From: Methylopila capsulata | Lineage (GTDB): Bacteria > Pseudomonadota > Alphaproteobacteria > Rhizobiales > Methylopilaceae | Direction of reading: 5' to 3' | Assembly: GCF_016907975.1 (NCBI RefSeq) | Contig: NZ_JAFBCY010000002.1 | Location: forward strand, 682,001 to 746,000 | Length of the DNA: 64,000 bases | Part shown: one piece after another, positions 35,031 through 42,844 of the stretch | Layout: each line of letters starts with the position of its first letter | Numbering within the stretch: the first letter of the stretch is position 1 | Translations under genes and position numbers: made by a program | Notes under the pieces: generated by a model | Database searches by the model: none | What the model saw: only the letters and a program-made list of their open reading frames with translations | What the model was told of the DNA's origin: nothing

Positions 35031-35738
35031 TCATCGCGCGATCAGTCCCAGGCTGGCGCTTCCGGCGCGGTCGAGCGCCTTCCGCCGGCTGTCGACCGCG
35101 CGCCAGTTGAAGCGCATCCGCACCCGGCCGTTGGCGAGCCGCCGCGCGCCGGCCGGGGACGCGCCCGCCGTCGCCCCGAAGGTCGCGACCGGCACCTCGC
35201 CCGTGACCGCGAAGCCGCGCGCCGCGAGGATCGCCCGCACCCGCACGCAGTACGCCACGGACAGGCGCGAGAACCGCGTTTCGCCGTGGCCGGCGCGGTA
35301 CTTCATGACGGTCCCGCAGATGTCGTTGCCGGTTTTCCGCCAGGCCTCGCCGAGATAGCGCACACCGTAGCGGACGTTGGTCTCGGGATCGAACAGCTCG
35401 GGCAAGGCCGCGCGGAAGCCGAGCATCCGCGCGGTCGAGGGCAGCACCTGCATCAGCCCAATCTCGCCGACGCCGCCGACGGCCTTCGGATTGAAGCCGC
35501 TTTCGACCTCGGCCACCGCCTCCGCCAGCTCCGACGGCACGCCGTTCGCGGCCGCGGCCGTCCGGATCAGGCCGCGGAGCGCGTCCTCGGCCGGCGCGGG
35601 CGACGCCGGAGCCGGCGCTTCGGTCATGGCGCCGCCGGGCGGGGGCGCCTCGGCCGCGGCGGGCGAGCCGGCGGCGAGCGCCGCCCCCAGGGCGATCGGA
35701 GCCAGACGCATCAGCACGTGCGAAACCGCCATCCTCAT
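35031..35738 (-). CDS. Secreted lytic transglycosylase (SLT-type)
   Basis: A 235-residue protein with a signal peptide (residues about 8-30, ending SPAAAEAPP). The lysozyme-like domain covers about residues 55-165: VPSELAEAVAEVESGFNPKAV carries the catalytic Glu, followed by GVGEIGLMQVLPSTARMLGF and NVRYGVRYLGEAW. These enzymes cut the glycan strands of peptidoglycan to make 1,6-anhydro ends. The start is uncertain: Met at 35738, 35732 or 35711 could be used; the first lies just 2 bases from a strong hairpin. No partner gene is evident nearby. Confidence 0.88.
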   Translation of the reverse strand: MRMAVSHVLMRLAPIALGAALAAGSPAAAEAPPPGGAMTEAPAPASPAPAEDALRGLIRTAAAANGVPSELAEAVAEVESGFNPKAVGGVGEIGLMQVLPSTARMLGFRAALPELFDPETNVRYGVRYLGEAWRKTGNDICGTVMKYRAGHGETRFSRLSVAYCVRVRAILAARGFAVTGEVPVATFGATAGASPAGARRLANGRVRMRFNWRAVDSRRKALDRAGSASLGLIAR

Positions 35739-35740
35739 GA

Positions 35741-35767
35741 CGACGAAGCGCCGGCGGCGCTTCGTCG
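35741..35767. terminator. Perfect 12-base hairpin between RTX and transglycosylase genes
   Basis: CGACGAAGCGCC (35741-35752), a 3-base loop, and its full complement (35756-35767). It begins 26 bases after the RTX stop codon on the minus strand, so it may terminate that transcript, but there is no T-run; it also abuts the transglycosylase start and could hide its ribosome site. Confidence 0.5.
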
Positions 35768-35792
35768 AGCGACGTTCACGGGGTCGCGCCCG

Positions 35793-36905
35793 TCAGACGA
35801 TTTCGAAATCGCCGCGCGAGAGCGTGCTGACCCCGTCCAGCGTCGCGATGTAGAGCGAGCCGGCCGATCCGCCGCCATCCCGGTCGTAGTAGAGCTTGTG
35901 GGAGTCGGTGTCGAACAGGAAGCTCCCGACCGATCCGACGGCGTCGGGATCGGCGTCGACCACGAGCCCGAAGCCCGCCGTCAGCCCGGAGAAGCCCGAC
36001 GCCTTGAACTCGAGCTGGTCCTCGCCGCGGGTGAAATCGAAGATCACGTCGCCGCGGTCGGCGATCGAGTCGTAGCGGAAGGTGTCGGCGCCCGAGCCGC
36101 CCGTGAGCCGGTCCGCGCCGACGCCGCCGACCAGGAAGTCCGCTCCGCTGTCGCCGTAGAGGCGGTCCACGCCGTCCTGCCCGAACAGCACGTCGTTCCC
36201 GGAGCCGCCGCCGACCGTGTCGTTTCCGACGCCGCCCACCAACCGGTCGGCGTCGTTGCCGCCTTCGAGCCGGTCGTTCCCGGTCCCGCCGTCGAGGGTG
36301 TCCGCGCCGTCACCGCCATAGAGCTGGTCCGCGCCGTCCTGCCCCACGAGCCGGTCATTGCCGCGCTCGCCATAGAGCTCGTCATCTCCGGTCCCGCCGA
36401 TGAGGACGTCGGTTCCATCATAGCCGTAGAGCTGGTCGTTGCCCGACCCGCCGTCGAGGCGATCGTTTCCGGTTCCGCCGTCGAGGATGTCGTCGCCGCT
36501 GAGGCCGGCGATGGTGTCGTTCCCGCCGTAGCCCTCGAGGTAATCGTCGCTCGATCCGCCGGTCGCCGAGTCCGCGCCCGACAGCAGGTCCGCGACGAAG
36601 CCGGAGGGGCGCCCGTCGACCGCCACGCGGTCGTAGTACTCTTCGAGCGAGTAGGACGCCTGGTCGATCCGGCCGACGAGATCGCCGGACGGATCGTAGA
36701 GGAAGATGTCGGTGATCGTGCCGTCCGTCGGCTCGTCGAAGCGGTTGAAGTCGAAGCCGGTCCCCTGCAGCACCAGCTCGTATCCGTCGTCGCTGACGAG
36801 CGAGACCTCGGTGGAGCTTCCGCGCTCGAAGACCGCGTCCGGATCGAACATCTGCACGAAGCGCAGATCGTCGATCGCGTCGTTCGTTACTGTTGCGATG
36901 GCCAT
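35793..36905 (-). CDS. RTX (hemolysin-type) calcium-binding repeat protein
   Basis: A 370-residue acidic protein. Residues 1-115 form an N-terminal domain with no match I recognise. Residues about 116-277 are 18 uninterrupted nine-residue RTX repeats of the GGxGxDxLx type (for example GGTGNDRLD, GGSGNDQLY), which bind Ca2+ in a parallel beta-roll. The C-terminal part, FRYDSIADRGDVIFDFTRGEDQLEF, is the M10-like serralysin C-terminal signal typical of proteins exported by type I secretion. No type I secretion genes are in the window. There is no catalytic domain visible, so an adhesin or surface role is more likely than a protease. The start at 36905 is the first ATG. Confidence 0.92.
   Translation of the reverse strand: MAIATVTNDAIDDLRFVQMFDPDAVFERGSSTEVSLVSDDGYELVLQGTGFDFNRFDEPTDGTITDIFLYDPSGDLVGRIDQASYSLEEYYDRVAVDGRPSGFVADLLSGADSATGGSSDDYLEGYGGNDTIAGLSGDDILDGGTGNDRLDGGSGNDQLYGYDGTDVLIGGTGDDELYGERGNDRLVGQDGADQLYGGDGADTLDGGTGNDRLEGGNDADRLVGGVGNDTVGGGSGNDVLFGQDGVDRLYGDSGADFLVGGVGADRLTGGSGADTFRYDSIADRGDVIFDFTRGEDQLEFKASGFSGLTAGFGLVVDADPDAVGSVGSFLFDTDSHKLYYDRDGGGSAGSLYIATLDGVSTLSRGDFEIV
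36075..36560 (-). repeat. Eighteen tandem 27-base RTX coding repeats
   Basis: Imperfect 27-base units inside the RTX gene, each coding for one nonapeptide GGxGxDxLx. Units are diverged from each other at the DNA level, so recent slippage expansion is not obvious. Confidence 0.85.
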
Positions 36906-37122
36906 TGCGTCGTCACTCCCATCGTCGCGGCTGCGTTCGAGGCGCCGCGATCACGCCAAACAGAAAGGTATCGCCCCACCGTGACGGTGCCCCGCCTTCT
37001 CGCCCAAACCGTGGCGAGATTGCGGCCGGCGGGGTCGAACTCGTTAAGCGTGTCCGTTGACCTTTCGCACAACAGTCCATGGCACCCTGCGACCGCCTGA
37101 AACGCGAGGGAGCGCAGACGCC

Positions 37123-38403
37123 ATGACCGCAACCGACGCCACGCCGATCGAGGCCGAACGCCGTCGGTTCGATCGCTGGACCGTCGTGGCCGCGGTCGCG
37201 GGCGCGCTCGCCTTCGCGCTGGTCTTCGCCCTGGCCTACCGCGCGCTGCGCGAGACTGGCGGCTCGAACTCCTACGCGCTGCTGGCCGACGCCTGGCTCC
37301 ACGGCCGGTTCTTCAGCCCGTCCTGCTTCGACAGCGACTGCGCCGTCTTCATGGACCGCATCTACGTCATCTTCCCGCCGGTCCCTGCGCTCGTCGCGGC
37401 GCCGCTGGTCGCCGTGTTCGGCCCGAACGCCTCCGGCTTCGTGGTGATCTCGACGCTGCTCTGCGCCGTCACCGGCTGGAGCTGGTGGTCGATCGCCGGC
37501 CGGCTGGGGCTGACCACCGAGGCGCGAGCCTGGGCCACGCTCGCCTTCGTGTTCGGCACCCCCGCGATCTATGTCGCGCTGCGCGGCGACGCGGTGTGGT
37601 TCTTCGCCCAGGCGGTGGCGCTGACGCTGGTCAGCCTCGCGATCCTCTCCGCGCTCGACCGCCGGATCGCGCTCGCGGGGGCGCTGATCGGCCTCGCCTT
37701 CCTGTCCCGCCAGATGGCGCTGTTCATCGCGCCGTTCCTGTTCGCGCTGTCGCGACCGAAGGGGGCGAAGCTCATCGCCTTCGACCGCGCCACCATCGCC
37801 GACGCGCTTCGCCTCGGCCTTCCCGTGCTCGCCGCGATCGGGGTCTACTGCCTGTACAACTGGGTCCGCTTCGGCGCGCCGCTGGAGACCGGCTACAAGT
37901 ACATCGCGTTCTACCCCAACGAGGCCGACCGCAACTTCATCACCTGGCGCATCCTCGACATCGGCCTGTTCTCGAAGGACTACTTCGTCTTCAACGTCGC
38001 GCACATGTTCCTGCAGGGCTTCCACATGGAGTTCGGCGGCAAGTACATGACCGACATCGTGAGGATGGACCAGATGGGAACCTCGTTGCTGGCCGCGAGC
38101 CCCTTCGTCCTCTACCTGCTCTACGCCCGCGCCGACGCAAAGCTGCTGGTGGGCCTGCTCGTGGCGGCGGTGGTGTGCGGGATCACGCTGTTCTACCACT
38201 CCAACGGCTTTTCCCAGCACAACGTGCAGCGCTATGCGCTCGACTGGCTGCCGGCGCTCTACGTGCCGCTCCTCGCGGGGGCCTTCACCGGCGATCCGGC
38301 CAAGGTCGCCGAGCGGCTGAAGCCGTTCAAGCTGCTGACCACCTACGCCATCGCCCTCAACGTCGCGGCGTTCGGCGTGGTCGCGCTCACCAAGGGCGCC
38401 TGA
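37123..38403 (+). CDS. Polytopic membrane protein, GT-C glycosyltransferase-like
   Basis: A 426-residue protein with about ten predicted membrane helices (first at residues 22-45). The first periplasmic loop after helix 1, SNSYALLADAWLHGRFFSPSCFDSDCAVFMDRIYVIFPPVPALVAAPL, resembles the acidic loop of GT-C enzymes of the ArnT/PMT kind, which transfer sugars from a lipid-phosphate donor. The two Cys in this loop may form a disulfide. The C-terminal region has SNGFSQHNVQRYALDWLPALY. I do not recognise a named family. GAGGGAG lies about ten bases before ATG 37123. It is a single gene after a 217-base gap that shows no other feature. Confidence 0.75.
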   Translation: MTATDATPIEAERRRFDRWTVVAAVAGALAFALVFALAYRALRETGGSNSYALLADAWLHGRFFSPSCFDSDCAVFMDRIYVIFPPVPALVAAPLVAVFGPNASGFVVISTLLCAVTGWSWWSIAGRLGLTTEARAWATLAFVFGTPAIYVALRGDAVWFFAQAVALTLVSLAILSALDRRIALAGALIGLAFLSRQMALFIAPFLFALSRPKGAKLIAFDRATIADALRLGLPVLAAIGVYCLYNWVRFGAPLETGYKYIAFYPNEADRNFITWRILDIGLFSKDYFVFNVAHMFLQGFHMEFGGKYMTDIVRMDQMGTSLLAASPFVLYLLYARADAKLLVGLLVAAVVCGITLFYHSNGFSQHNVQRYALDWLPALYVPLLAGAFTGDPAKVAERLKPFKLLTTYAIALNVAAFGVVALTKGA

Positions 38404-38432
38404 CCCGTCCTGCCTGAAATCGACCGCACCGC

Positions 38433-38457
38433 GAAACGATCTCATCGAAGGCGCGTT
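38433..38457 (+). promoter_or_regulatory. Candidate EcfG-type (general stress) promoter
   Basis: GAAAC (38433-38437), 16 bases, CGTT (38454-38457). The alphaproteobacterial EcfG consensus is GGAAC-N16/17-CGTT, so this differs by one base in the -35 element. It lies 44 bases before the start of the NepR-like gene, where such a promoter would be expected if the gene belongs to the general stress regulon. Confidence 0.35.
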
Positions 38458-38501
38458 GTCATTCTGATAGCTCCTTGAAACACAAATCGACGGAGCCGGA
38501 G

Positions 38502-38699
38502 ATGAACGCTACCGATCCTTTGAGCCTATCTTTGAATCGGGACGTTCAGGATGCAATCGGCCAAGAATTAAAGGCGAGTTACAGGACTTTTGTCCGCACG
38601 CCGCTCGATGGACGCATGCAGCGTCTGCTCGATGAACTTGGTCGGTGCGAGGCCGACGAAACGCCGGCCCCCGCCGTATCTGAACGCCCCCAAGACTGA
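38502..38699 (+). CDS. NepR family anti-sigma factor (orphan)
   Basis: A 65-residue protein whose centre, NRDVQDAIGQELKASYRTFVRTPLDGRMQRLLDELGR (written in part: IGQELKASYRTFV and PLDGRMQRLLDEL), matches the two-helix NepR pattern (IGxxLRAxY...PxPxRfxxLLxxL). NepR binds the ECF sigma factor EcfG and is released when phosphorylated PhyR takes it over, switching on the general stress response. No ecfG or phyR lies next to it, so this is probably a paralogue. ATG 38502 has GGAG six bases upstream; a TTG at 38475 would add nine residues. A rho-independent terminator follows directly. Confidence 0.75.
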   Translation: MNATDPLSLSLNRDVQDAIGQELKASYRTFVRTPLDGRMQRLLDELGRCEADETPAPAVSERPQD

Positions 38700-38703
38700 C
38701 GCG

Positions 38704-38731
38704 CGGCGCAGCCGACGGCTGCGCCGGTTTT
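38704..38731 (+). terminator. Rho-independent terminator of the NepR-like gene
   Basis: Perfect ten-base stem CGGCGCAGCC-gac-GGCTGCGCCG (38704-38726) followed by GTTTT, starting four bases after the stop codon. This supports the small upstream gene as a real transcription unit. Confidence 0.7.
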
Positions 38732-38854
38732 CCGGCGTTCGTTCATCACGTGTCGATGGTCGCCCCAGAACCGTTTGGAATTTTAAGAGTGCGGTCCTAC
38801 ATTGGTGGACAGACAGAACGATCCACGCTGAACCGCCCCCAAGGAGCGATCGCC

Positions 38855-38989
38855 GTGACGAGTATCGAACTATTCGCGTATGTCGCTCTCGCCGCTCTCA
38901 GCGGCGGCTTTGGCTGGGCCGCGCTCGCCGCCTCCCGCCCGCAGCCGGTTCCCGTGCGCGTAAAAGCGCGGCGCGACCACCGGCGCTGA
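38855..38989 (+). CDS. Possible small single-helix membrane protein
   Basis: A 44-residue reading frame starting GTG at 38855, with a perfect AAGGAG ribosome site eight bases upstream. The protein has one hydrophobic helix (IELFAYVALAALSGGFGWAAL, given here in two parts: IELFAYVALAAL and SGGFGWAAL) and a basic tail VKARRDHRR, giving an N-out/C-in topology by the positive-inside rule. No family is recognised. It is too short for codon statistics to be convincing, and evidence for expression is absent. Confidence 0.4.
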   Translation: MTSIELFAYVALAALSGGFGWAALAASRPQPVPVRVKARRDHRR

Positions 38990-39113
38990 TGGTCTGTTCG
39001 TCGCAGCCGGAAAACTGACCACGTACGCTGCGGCGGCGGCAAACCGGCGCGCTGTAAGGCAAGCGCGGCGTCGGAACAGTCTCGCGCCCACGCGCTCCTG
39101 AGCGCCGCCTCCC

Positions 39114-42080
39114 TCAGTGCGCCTCGTCCCAGTTCGTCGCCGCCCGCGCGTCGACCTTGAGCGGGACGCTGAGCGACAGCGCCGGCAGGGGCGCCTGCTC
39201 CATCACGCGGACCACGACCGGGATCGTCGCCTTGATCTCGGCGTCGGGGACCTCGAACACCAGCTCGTCGTGCACCTGCAGCAGCATCTGGGCGCTGAGA
39301 CCGGCGTCCGCCAGCGCGGCCTCCATGCGGACCATCGCGCGGCGGATGATGTCCGCGGCTGAGCCCTGGATCGGGGCGTTGATCGCCGCGCGCTCGTAGT
39401 TCGCCCGCTCCGCCGGGTTCTTGGCGTTGATCAGCGGGTAGTGGCACTTGCGGCCGAAGATGGTTGTCACGAAGCCGTCCGCCCGCGCCGCCGCCTTGGT
39501 CGCCTCCATGTAGTCGCGGATGCCGGGGAAGCGCTCGAAGTAGGTCTTGATGTAGAGCCCCGCCTCCTCGCGCCCGATCGAGAGCTGGTTGGCGAGGCCG
39601 AAGGCCGAGATGCCGTAGATGATGCCGAAGTTGATGGCCTTCGCCCGCCGGCGCACGTCGGAGGGCATGCCCTCCACGGGCACGCCGAACATCTCGGAGG
39701 CCGTCATCGCGTGAATGTCGAGCCCGTCCGCGAAGGCCTGCCGCAGCTGCGGGATGTCGGCCATGTGGGCGAGCACGCGCAGCTCGATCTGGCTGTAGTC
39801 GGCCGAGATCAGCTTGGTCCCCTCCTCGGCCACGAAAGCGCGGCGGATCTTCCGCCCCTCCTCGGTGCGGATCGGGATGTTCTGGATGTTCGGTTCGGTC
39901 GAGGACAGCCGGCCCGTGGTGGTCGCGGCGAGCTGGAAGTTGGTGTGCACCCGGCGTGTCTCGGGATGCAGGTAGGTCGGCAGCGCGTCGGCGTAGGTGG
40001 ACTTGAGCTTCGAAAGCTGGCGCCACTCGAGAATCCGGCGCGGCAGGTCGTGGCCGCCGGCCGCGAGCTCCTCCAGCACGTTGGCGGCCGTGCCCCAGGC
40101 CCCGGTCTTGGTCTTCTTGGCGCCCGGCAGGCCCATCTTGCCGAACAGGATGTCGCCGAGCTGCTTGGGCGAGCCCAAATTGAACGGCTCGCCGGCCATC
40201 ACGTGGATGTCGGCCTCGAGCGCGCCCATGCGCTGAGCGAGCTCGCCCGACAGCCTCGACAGCATCGCCCGGTCGATCGCGATCCCGCGCCGCTCCATGA
40301 TCGAGAGCGTCGCCGGCATCGGCCGCTCCAGCGTCTCGTAGACGGTCGTCATGCGCTCGGCGACCAGCCGCTGCCTGAACAGTCGCCACAGCCGCAGCGC
40401 CACGTCCGCGCGCTCGGCGGCGTAGGGCGCGACCTTGTCGATCGGGGCCTGCTCCAGCGGCAGCCGCCCGCGGCCCGTGCCCGTCACCTCGTCGGTCGTG
40501 ATCAGCGCGTGGCCGAGGTGCCGGCGGGCGAGTTCGTCGACGCCCTGGCCTCCGAGCCCGCTGTCCAGCACGTAGGACATCAGCAGCACGTCGTCATAAG
40601 GAGCCGCGCGGTGGCCGCGCTCGGCCAGCAGCGTCAGCGCCTGCTTGAGGTTGTGGCCGATCTTGAGGATGGATTCGTCGCCGAACAGGTCGCTCAGCAG
40701 CGTCAGCGCCTCGGGGGTCGGGATCTGCCCCTCGACCGGTCCGGCTCCGCCCTCCGACAGCAGGTCGCCGCCCGCGGAGAGGTGGCCGAGGGGAACATAG
40801 GCCGCGACCCCCGGCGCGACGCTGAGCGCCACGCCGACGATCTCGGCGCGCATGGGGTCGATCGAGCTGGTTTCGAAGCCGAAGGCGACGTGGCCCTGCT
40901 CGCGGGCGGCGGCGACCCACTCCGCGAGCCCTTCCGCGGTGCGCACCACGTCGTAGGTCGAGCGATCGACCGGCGCCGCGGCCGCCTCCGCCCGAAGCTT
41001 TTCGGCAAGCGCCTGAGGCGTCGGCCCCTCTGCGGTCGCGGCGGTACGCTCAAGCTGGTCGATCTCGTCGGCCCGGCTCGCCGGCGAATCCGGCTCGGCG
41101 TCGAGATCTCCGGACGGCGCAGGCGCGGATCCGGAGGTCCGCTTGGCCGACATCATCTCGGCGTCGGGCGTCACGGTCGCGATGTCGACGCCGGTCGCTT
41201 CCGCCACGCGGCGGGTTAGGGTGTTGAACTCCATGGCCTTCAGGAAGGCCACCAGCCGCGTCGGGTTGGGGTCCTCGACCGCGAGGTCCGCCAGCGGCAC
41301 GTCCAGCGTCATGTGCTGGTCAAGCGTCACCAGGCGCTTGGAGATGCGCGCGAGCTCGGCGTTGGCGATCAGGTTCTCGCGGCGCTTGGGCTGCTTGATC
41401 TCGTGGGCGCGCTCCAGCAGCGTCTCGAGGTCGCCATACTCCTCCAGCAGCTGGGCTGCGGTCTTGGCGCCGATGCCCGGCACGCCCGGCACATTGTCGA
41501 CGCTGTCGCCCGCGAGCGCCTGCAGGTCGATCATCTTGTCCGGCCCCACGCCGAACTTTTCGAACACCTCGTCCGGCCCGATGCGCTTGTCCTTCATCGG
41601 GTCGAGCATGGTCACGCCGCCGCCGATGAGCTGGAACAGGTCCTTGTCGGAGCCGACGATCGTCGTCTCCGCGCCGGCCTCGGAGGCGAGCCGCGCGTAG
41701 GTCGCGATCAGGTCGTCGGCCTCGTACCCGCCCTGCTCCAGCGCCGGGATCGAGAAGGCGCGGGTGGCGTTGCGGATCAGCGGGAACTGCGGGATCAGGT
41801 CGTCCGGCGGCTCGGAGCGGTTGGCCTTGTAGTCGGCGTAGACCTCCTTGCGGAAGGTGGTCTCGGACTTGTCGAAGATCACCGCGAGATGGGTCGGGTC
41901 GACCCAGCCGGCGTCGCGCAGCAGCTTCCAGAGCATGTTGCAGAAGCCGGAGACCGCGCCGACGGGCAGCCCGTCGGAGGGCCGCGTCAGCGGCGGCAGC
42001 GCGTGGAACGCCCGGAAGATGTAGGACGAGCCGTCCACGAGGACGACGTGATCGCCTTTGGCGACAGGACGGCTTGGCAT
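39114..42080 (-). CDS. polA: DNA polymerase I
   Basis: A 988-residue Pol I. Residues 1 to about 300 are the 5' nuclease domain (VVLVDGSSYIFRAFHALPPL, YEADDLIATYARLA, GSDKDLFQLI, GDSVDNVPGVPGIGAKTA). Residues about 370-590 are the 3'-5' exonuclease fold, but its metal-binding Asp residues look lost (see findings). Residues about 600-988 are the polymerase with STEPNIQNIPIR, SADYSQIELRVLAH, RRRAKAINFGIIYGIS and VHDELVFEVP, all intact. It removes RNA primers and fills repair gaps. Start at 42080 precedes the conserved N-terminus; transcribed alone toward lower coordinates. Confidence 0.97.
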   Translation of the reverse strand: MPSRPVAKGDHVVLVDGSSYIFRAFHALPPLTRPSDGLPVGAVSGFCNMLWKLLRDAGWVDPTHLAVIFDKSETTFRKEVYADYKANRSEPPDDLIPQFPLIRNATRAFSIPALEQGGYEADDLIATYARLASEAGAETTIVGSDKDLFQLIGGGVTMLDPMKDKRIGPDEVFEKFGVGPDKMIDLQALAGDSVDNVPGVPGIGAKTAAQLLEEYGDLETLLERAHEIKQPKRRENLIANAELARISKRLVTLDQHMTLDVPLADLAVEDPNPTRLVAFLKAMEFNTLTRRVAEATGVDIATVTPDAEMMSAKRTSGSAPAPSGDLDAEPDSPASRADEIDQLERTAATAEGPTPQALAEKLRAEAAAAPVDRSTYDVVRTAEGLAEWVAAAREQGHVAFGFETSSIDPMRAEIVGVALSVAPGVAAYVPLGHLSAGGDLLSEGGAGPVEGQIPTPEALTLLSDLFGDESILKIGHNLKQALTLLAERGHRAAPYDDVLLMSYVLDSGLGGQGVDELARRHLGHALITTDEVTGTGRGRLPLEQAPIDKVAPYAAERADVALRLWRLFRQRLVAERMTTVYETLERPMPATLSIMERRGIAIDRAMLSRLSGELAQRMGALEADIHVMAGEPFNLGSPKQLGDILFGKMGLPGAKKTKTGAWGTAANVLEELAAGGHDLPRRILEWRQLSKLKSTYADALPTYLHPETRRVHTNFQLAATTTGRLSSTEPNIQNIPIRTEEGRKIRRAFVAEEGTKLISADYSQIELRVLAHMADIPQLRQAFADGLDIHAMTASEMFGVPVEGMPSDVRRRAKAINFGIIYGISAFGLANQLSIGREEAGLYIKTYFERFPGIRDYMEATKAAARADGFVTTIFGRKCHYPLINAKNPAERANYERAAINAPIQGSAADIIRRAMVRMEAALADAGLSAQMLLQVHDELVFEVPDAEIKATIPVVVRVMEQAPLPALSLSVPLKVDARAATNWDEAH

Positions 42081-42199
42081 GCGGCGGAGGTCCCGGTCGA
42101 GGTTCGGCCGGGACTATAAGCGTCGAGAGGGCGAAGGAAACCCGAAACGGCGCGGCGCGGCCACGTCGGGCGCGCTTCAGCGATCCCCCGACCAGACGC

Positions 42200-42234
42200 A
42201 AAAAACCCCGCCGCTCGGAAGCGACGGGGGTTTT
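42200..42234 (-). terminator. Rho-independent terminator of the cytochrome c gene
   Basis: On the minus strand: AAAACCCCCGTCGCT, a 4-base loop, AGCGGCGGGGTTTTTT. The stem has one G-T pair and ends in a run of T, 51 bases after the cytochrome stop codon. Confidence 0.8.
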
Positions 42235-42284
42235 CCGAAAGTCGTCCGGCGCAGAGCCGGCGCGACGGCGTCAGATGCTCCGGA

Positions 42285-42695
42285 TCACTCCGGGAGCTTG
42301 AGCGTCGCGCCAGACTGGGCGGAGAACGCCGTCGCGCCCGGCGTGTAGCCGTTGAGCGAGAGGATGTAGGCCATCAGCGGGTCGAGCTGCTCGTCCTTGA
42401 GCGACTTCGGCGCCGTCTGCGGCATGTTTTCGTACACCCAGGTGCGGACGTCCGCCGCCGTCTGACCGCCGAAGCGGCCCTTGAAGGTGTCGCCGTGCAG
42501 CTCGGGCCCGAGGGCGCCGTTGCCGTCCTTGGCGTGGCAGGTGCGGCAATGGGTGTTGTACTCGGACTTGCCCTTGGTGAGCTGGTCCTGCGTGAACGGG
42601 CCTTCGTCAGCCGCGGCCGCTCCAGCGGCGAGGGCGAGGCCGGCGGCGACGGTCGCGTATGCAAAGACACGAGCGATCGGACGACGGAAGGTCAT
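42285..42695 (-). CDS. Periplasmic class I c-type cytochrome
   Basis: A 136-residue protein with a signal peptide (residues about 8-28, ending GAAAADEG). The heme c site is CRTCH in EYNTHCRTCHAKDGNGALGPEL, and the Met ligand is in the ENMPQTAPKSL segment, with the C-terminal helix DEQLDPLMAYILSLNGY. This is a mono-heme electron carrier of the periplasm, similar in layout to cytochromes that accept electrons from PQQ dehydrogenases, but the partner is not visible here. AAGGAG lies eight bases upstream of ATG 42695. It forms a single-gene unit with its own terminator. Confidence 0.9.
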   Translation of the reverse strand: MTFRRPIARVFAYATVAAGLALAAGAAAADEGPFTQDQLTKGKSEYNTHCRTCHAKDGNGALGPELHGDTFKGRFGGQTAADVRTWVYENMPQTAPKSLKDEQLDPLMAYILSLNGYTPGATAFSAQSGATLKLPE

Positions 42696-42844
42696 ACGGC
42701 TAACTCCTTGGACATAGCGCCTTCGCGGCGGCGTTATGGAGGCGTTATAGAACGATTGGAGTTCGCCTGCAGGCCCCGATCCTTATACTTTATTCTTAAC
42801 TTAATGTGACGTAGCGCCGCGGGGGACCCGCGCGCTTTGCCGGC

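Noticed and set aside
36075-36560. Regular 27-base periodicity suggesting a CRISPR-like or satellite array
   Set aside because: The period is the RTX nonapeptide coding repeat inside an intact gene.
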